Below are positions 7,139 through 10,397 of a stretch of 10,397 nucleotides of DNA, piece by piece. Positions within the stretch are counted from its first letter, which is position 1; each line of letters starts with the position of its first letter. A model generated the notes under the pieces. It had not been told where the DNA came from and did not search any database. It saw only the letters and a program-made list of their open reading frames with translations. The stretch spans positions 1-10,397 of the forward strand of contig CAJVYO010000035.1 of the NCBI GenBank assembly GCA_913009515.1. The letters run 5' to 3'. A program made the translations under genes and the position numbers. The DNA is from an uncultured Methylococcaceae bacterium (GTDB lineage Bacteria; Pseudomonadota; Gammaproteobacteria; Methylococcales; Methylomonadaceae).

Positions 7139-7645
7139 TTAATGAATATGTACTGAACGTGCTTTAATGCCATCGGCTCTGGTTAAGGTATAAGCCTCCT
7201 GCTTACCTTTAACCCTTTTACCTTCTGCTGTTAATTGAATTACCCGCTTTTCATCTTTAATATAAAATTTGCGCGCATTTTTTTTCTTACGATCCAATAA
7301 AGTTAGAATTTGTGTTTTTTCATTCCAATCATACTTACCTTTTTCATAAAATTCTTTATTCGACGCTTGTGCATATTGCGTGACCAATAAATAATTTTTC
7401 TTCGCTTTTAACGACAAGGTCATTTTAATGCCTGCACAATGGTCACAAGGTAAGTAACCGTAATATACGCCTCGAAACTGATCCTCTTTCGCCACTGCTT
7501 TTAGGTGTTGAGCATGCTCATCACCGCCTTTTAATTTTGTTCTGGCCTCTTGAACCACCTTCATCATATCCTTATCTGAGGCAGCCATAGCAGGCGTTAA
7601 ACCCACTGTAAAACTCATTACCAATGCAGTCATTATTCTTTTCAT
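7139..7645 (-). CDS. Exported NlpE-like protein with CxxC motif
   Basis: This 168-residue protein has a cleavable signal peptide (MKRIMTALVMSFTVGLTPAMA, predicted cut after A21). No lipobox cysteine is present, so it should be soluble in the periplasm rather than a lipoprotein. Residues about 56-150 resemble the N-terminal domain of NlpE, the copper-resistance and surface-sensing protein: FRGVYYGYLPCDHCAGIKMT carries the CxxC (C67, C70), followed by YEKGKYDWNEKTQILTLLD and IQLTAEGKRVKG. About 35 charged residues precede the domain, and a short His-containing tail (SVHIH) ends the protein. The second, C-terminal domain of E. coli NlpE is absent. AAGGA stands four bases before the ATG. It follows the AraC regulator by 38 bases with no visible terminator, suggesting co-transcription. 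A role in handling a metal taken up by the adjacent receptor is inference. Confidence 0.75.
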   Translation of the reverse strand: MKRIMTALVMSFTVGLTPAMAASDKDMMKVVQEARTKLKGGDEHAQHLKAVAKEDQFRGVYYGYLPCDHCAGIKMTLSLKAKKNYLLVTQYAQASNKEFYEKGKYDWNEKTQILTLLDRKKKNARKFYIKDEKRVIQLTAEGKRVKGKQEAYTLTRADGIKARSVHIH

Positions 7646-7683
7646 AATATCCTTACCCGCTTAAAATGTATAAACGATAAATT

Positions 7684-8622
7684 TTAACAAAATTCCTTAG
7701 GCGACTGACCAAAATATTTAACAAACGCACTACTAAAGTTGCTTGCATGTTGATAACCGACTAAATCAGCCACCACAGCGACTTGATAATGCGTGGTTTG
7801 TAATAATTGCATCGCTTTTTGCATGCGAATATCCAATAATAAGCCATAAGGGGTGGTTTCAAAATATTGGTGAAACAATTTTTTTAATTTATTTGAATTA
7901 ATACCTACCTGTTTAGCTAAACAATCAACCGAAGGCGGGGTTTTAAAATCACGCATTAAAATATCTCGAGCCTCGTTTACAACTTCTATCGCTTGCTTAT
8001 CTCTATGATCAGCTACGCCACCTGTTTTATAGCAACATAAACCCTGCAATTCATTGCTGAGTATAGACATAGCGTGTGTATGTCTTAATAAGGCTTGTAA
8101 TGGATTAGCGTCTATAGGTGTTAATAATTGTTGAGCCAGTAATAAACTCTGCGGAGCAATCGGTTGATGACTTAGAATTTGCGTGGTGTCTTTATTTAAA
8201 AATAAATCAGCCTGTTCTTCTCCTAAATAACGTTCGAGCCACTTTCTATTTAATAACAACCGTAATTGCCTTAATACTTTATTTGCCTGATATTGACGCT
8301 CACCAACACTGGCATTAAAACAACTGATGGTCGCATAACCTTGTTCAAAACATAACTCTAAACCATTTTTTTCCACAAAACGCGACTGCCCTTGAATACC
8401 TAAGGTTAGTACAATTTGGGTATCTTGCTGTTGCACATGATTCGTAATCGCTAAATCTTGGCTAGGCTGATAGTGAGTGTCAATATAACGTAAATTATCA
8501 TCTAATTGAAAACAGTTTGATTTCCCTAAACCTAGATTATCAGGTAATTGCTGCTGTATTAACTGTTTATCAGCTTGAGATTGAATCAACAAATCCGTTT
8601 GAGCTATTTGATAATACCCCAT
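7684..8622 (-). CDS. AraC-family transcriptional regulator, PchR-like
   Basis: This is a DNA-binding activator of 312 residues from the chosen start. The C-terminal ~100 residues carry two helix-turn-helix motifs of the AraC/XylS type: SVDCLAKQVGINSNKLKKLF, then RMQKAMQLLQ, and finally VADLVGYQHASNFSSAFVKY followed by FGQSPKEF. The N-terminal ligand domain (QIVLTLGIQGQSRF, then CFNASVGERQYQAN and LRLLLNRKWLERYLG) resembles PchR-type regulators, which sense siderophores or related ligands and switch on a neighbouring TonB receptor. ATG at 8622 is preferred to the upstream in-frame ATG at 8676: GGAGAAG sits about seven bases before it, and the extra 18 residues look unlike the family. It is divergent from the TonB-dependent receptor across a 237-base gap, the classical arrangement. 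The ligand is unknown. Confidence 0.9.
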   Translation of the reverse strand: MGYYQIAQTDLLIQSQADKQLIQQQLPDNLGLGKSNCFQLDDNLRYIDTHYQPSQDLAITNHVQQQDTQIVLTLGIQGQSRFVEKNGLELCFEQGYATISCFNASVGERQYQANKVLRQLRLLLNRKWLERYLGEEQADLFLNKDTTQILSHQPIAPQSLLLAQQLLTPIDANPLQALLRHTHAMSILSNELQGLCCYKTGGVADHRDKQAIEVVNEARDILMRDFKTPPSVDCLAKQVGINSNKLKKLFHQYFETTPYGLLLDIRMQKAMQLLQTTHYQVAVVADLVGYQHASNFSSAFVKYFGQSPKEFC

Positions 8623-8692
8623 TATTCTTCTCCACACTCTAAATAGACTTTTGTTAAAAAAATTTATCGCCATCAAATCACGATTATTGACT

Positions 8693-8718
8693 AAACAATG
8701 TTATATAACCTATTGTTT
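8693..8718. promoter_or_regulatory. Inverted repeat in the araC/TonB-receptor divergent region, candidate operator
   Basis: AAACAAT (8693-8699) and ATTGTTT (8712-8718) are perfect inverted copies separated by 12 bases. The spacer itself holds the perfect palindrome GTTATATAAC (8700-8709). The site lies about 70 bases upstream of the regulator start and about 140 upstream of the receptor start. Autoregulation by the AraC protein is possible. The rest of the 8623-8859 gap shows no convincing Fur box. Confidence 0.3.
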
Positions 8719-8798
8719 TAATAAAATTAAACATTTTAGCCTGTCATATCGTTTGAGATAAGAAATAATACGTTTCGCATAAGGATGTGATTGGGAAT

Positions 8799-8804
8799 TA
8801 TACT
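8799..8804 (+). promoter_or_regulatory. Candidate -10 element for the TonB receptor gene
   Basis: TATACT matches the -10 consensus at five of six positions and lies 55 bases before the receptor ATG. No recognisable -35 hexamer is found at normal spacing, which would fit a promoter that depends on an activator such as the divergent AraC protein. Confidence 0.25.
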
Positions 8805-8859
8805 TATTTTCAGCTAATATTTAATCAAATATCCGCTTGATTTCAATGATTACGACTCT

Positions 8860-10397
8860 ATGACACGCTATTCACTTAAAAAAACAATTCATCGTTTATA
8901 TCTTAACAAACCGCTACATTTCTCAGTGCTATTATTAGGCTGTTTAAATGCCCATGCCGAACAAGCTCAGATAGCATTAGATACCATGCAAGTGGTTGCA
9001 AAACCTATTATTGAAGAAAATCAATTAGATGCTTATGCCAGCCTCTCTTCTATTGTCACTGAAGACCAACTACGCGATCAAAATGCAGTTGATTTAGCAT
9101 CCGCCTTACGGCGTACACCAGGGGTACAAATTACCCGTTTTAATCCTGTCGGATCGTTTGGCGGCGGCGAAGGGGGTGGGGTATTTATTCGTGGTATGGG
9201 CGCTAGTCGCCCGGGTAGCGAAATTAAGACCTATATCGATGACATTCCCTTTTACATGGGCATTTGGGGACATCCTCTCTTAGATTTATTGCCTATTAAT
9301 GGCATGGAATCCATTAGTGTTTATAAAAGCCCACAACCTCAAGTGAATGGCAATAACTTTGCTTCCATTAATTTAACCACAAAACGAGGCATCGAAGACG
9401 GTATACACGGTAATGCCAGAATATCAGGCGGTATGCTCGGCACCTTTAACGAACAAATTGATGTTACCGGTAAATATGGCGATGTTGACTTCACGCTAGC
9501 ACAAGGTTCTTCTTTTTCTAATGGACACCGTGCTAATGCTGATGGCACACTCAATAATATTATGGGACGTATTAACTGGCAATTTGATAAACATTGGTCA
9601 GTAGGGACACAATTCATCTATGCTAATAATGAAGCCACCGATCCAGGTGATAACCGCGAACCTAAACCGACAATCGCGTCAGGTTATGATACTGAAGCCG
9701 GCTTATTTTCAATCAATTTAGCACATGACTATGATACTGTTCGCGGTGATATTAAAATTTATACCACATTAGGCTCAGGCGATTGGTTCGATATAGCACA
9801 AGTTAATCCTTGGGATCCCAAAGATACACTCAGTAATTTTCATACGGCTGGCGTGCGTGCCAAAGAAATTTTTTCATTTTGGCAAGGCAGTGAAATTACC
9901 TTAGGAATTGATAACGACTGGTTATGGGGCAGTGTACAAGATAATTTTTCGACCGGTGCACCATCAACCGTTTTTACTACGCCTACTTTTAGTATTACCT
10001 CACCTTATTTAGCGGTAAGTCAAAGCTTTCAAATTCATGATGATTGGGCGATTACACCATCAGCAGGTGTCCGTTATTACAGTCATAGCCGCTTTGATGA
10101 TTATGTCGCACCCCACGCAGGTTTATCTATTTCTTCCGATTGGCTAACGGTTTTCACGAATTATTCACGCGGTATTAATTACCCTGGTTTAGAAGCACCT
10201 ACTTTAGGCAATATCTTACAAGCAGCCGCACCGTCTTTTAATACCACATGGCAAACACTGGCCGCTGAAATTAATGACCATGTTGAAGTAGGTTTCCAAG
10301 TTTCACCTTTTGATAGCACCCAAATTGATGTCAGCCTATTTTTAGATATGATACAAAATCGTTATATCTTCGCCTTTCCTCCCCATGTTGATTTTCC
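8860..10397 (+). CDS. TonB-dependent outer-membrane receptor (3' end beyond window)
   Basis: The frame is open from ATG 8860 to the window edge (512 codons). The product is a ligand-gated outer-membrane barrel that imports a scarce substrate using TonB energy. A signal peptide ends at AHA (residue 33), and a TonB-box-like stretch DTMQVVA follows at 41-47. The plug domain spans about 50-178: IVTEDQLRDQNAVDLASALR, then RTPGVQITR, VFIRGMG, YIDDIPFYMG, ISVYKSP and INLTTKRG. Beta-barrel sequence with alternating hydrophobic and aromatic residues continues to the edge, and full receptors usually run 650-800 residues. A glycine-rich patch GGGEGGG occurs at 101-107 in the plug. There is an in-frame stop at 8815 and no other ATG after it, which fixes the start. 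No good Shine-Dalgarno is visible. The divergent PchR-like regulator suggests a siderophore, haem or metallophore ligand, but the substrate is not identifiable here. Confidence 0.9.
   Translation, partial: MTRYSLKKTIHRLYLNKPLHFSVLLLGCLNAHAEQAQIALDTMQVVAKPIIEENQLDAYASLSSIVTEDQLRDQNAVDLASALRRTPGVQITRFNPVGSFGGGEGGGVFIRGMGASRPGSEIKTYIDDIPFYMGIWGHPLLDLLPINGMESISVYKSPQPQVNGNNFASINLTTKRGIEDGIHGNARISGGMLGTFNEQIDVTGKYGDVDFTLAQGSSFSNGHRANADGTLNNIMGRINWQFDKHWSVGTQFIYANNEATDPGDNREPKPTIASGYDTEAGLFSINLAHDYDTVRGDIKIYTTLGSGDWFDIAQVNPWDPKDTLSNFHTAGVRAKEIFSFWQGSEITLGIDNDWLWGSVQDNFSTGAPSTVFTTPTFSITSPYLAVSQSFQIHDDWAITPSAGVRYYSHSRFDDYVAPHAGLSISSDWLTVFTNYSRGINYPGLEAPTLGNILQAAAPSFNTTWQTLAAEINDHVEVGFQVSPFDSTQIDVSLFLDMIQNRYIFAFPPHVDF

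Noticed and set aside
8752..8776. GAGATAAGAAATAATACG as a Fur box
   Set aside because: Too few matches to the inverted GATAAT consensus to support iron regulation.
8846..8863. Five-codon ORF (MITTL) whose stop overlaps the receptor ATG as ATGA
   Set aside because: It could couple translation, but it has no Shine-Dalgarno and so short an ORF is expected by chance.
8932..8943. LLGC in the TonB receptor signal peptide as a lipobox
   Set aside because: The receptor has a downstream AHA cleavage site and TonB receptors are normally not lipoproteins; a chance match is likelier.
9339..9617. Reverse ORF inside the TonB receptor gene
   Set aside because: Antisense shadow of a clear receptor reading frame.

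Overview
The window is AT-rich and looks gammaproteobacterial. The codon bias is towards A/T, and the protein set fits: a TonB-dependent receptor beside a PchR-type AraC regulator, TusA, and Sia-type signalling domains. The PP-loop/TusA sulfur-relay pair and the low GC would suit a Thiotrichales or Methylococcales relative, but that placement is inference. No rRNA, tRNA, CRISPR array or insertion sequence was seen.

Left end (1-930): three broken genes are joined with no intergenic DNA. A partial ORF of unknown function and the first ~70 codons of a WbuB-like group-4 glycosyltransferase lie on the + strand. They abut an internal piece of mannonate dehydratase (UxuA) on the - strand. That piece in turn abuts the 3' end of a cation diffusion facilitator (CDF) gene, which appears to lack its C-terminal tail. 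Each of the two joints lies in a short stretch that reads plausibly as both genes. This is the pattern of a microhomology-mediated rearrangement, or of an assembly or amplification chimera.

Middle left (900-3224, - strand): a tight three-gene operon in the order PP-loop tRNA-thiolation-like protein, TusA sulfur carrier, CDF metal efflux protein. The stop/start overlap (ATGA) and a 1-nt gap indicate coupled translation.

Centre (3356-7075, - strand): a single 1239-residue membrane signalling protein. In order it has a signal peptide, a periplasmic SBP_bac_3-like solute-binding domain, two membrane segments, a second periplasmic helical sensor, a third membrane segment, HAMP, PAS, a SpoIIE/PP2C phosphatase of SiaA type and a GHKL-like kinase of SiaB type. 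In Pseudomonas the SiaA phosphatase and SiaB kinase are separate, opposing enzymes acting on SiaC. Here both activities appear to sit on one polypeptide under shared sensors. This is the most interesting item in the window.

Right (7139-10397): an exported NlpE-like CxxC protein and a PchR-like AraC regulator, both on the - strand and probably co-transcribed, diverge from a TonB-dependent outer-membrane receptor that runs off the right edge. The layout suggests a ligand-responsive uptake locus for a metal, metallophore or similar substrate. The substrate cannot be read from the sequence.
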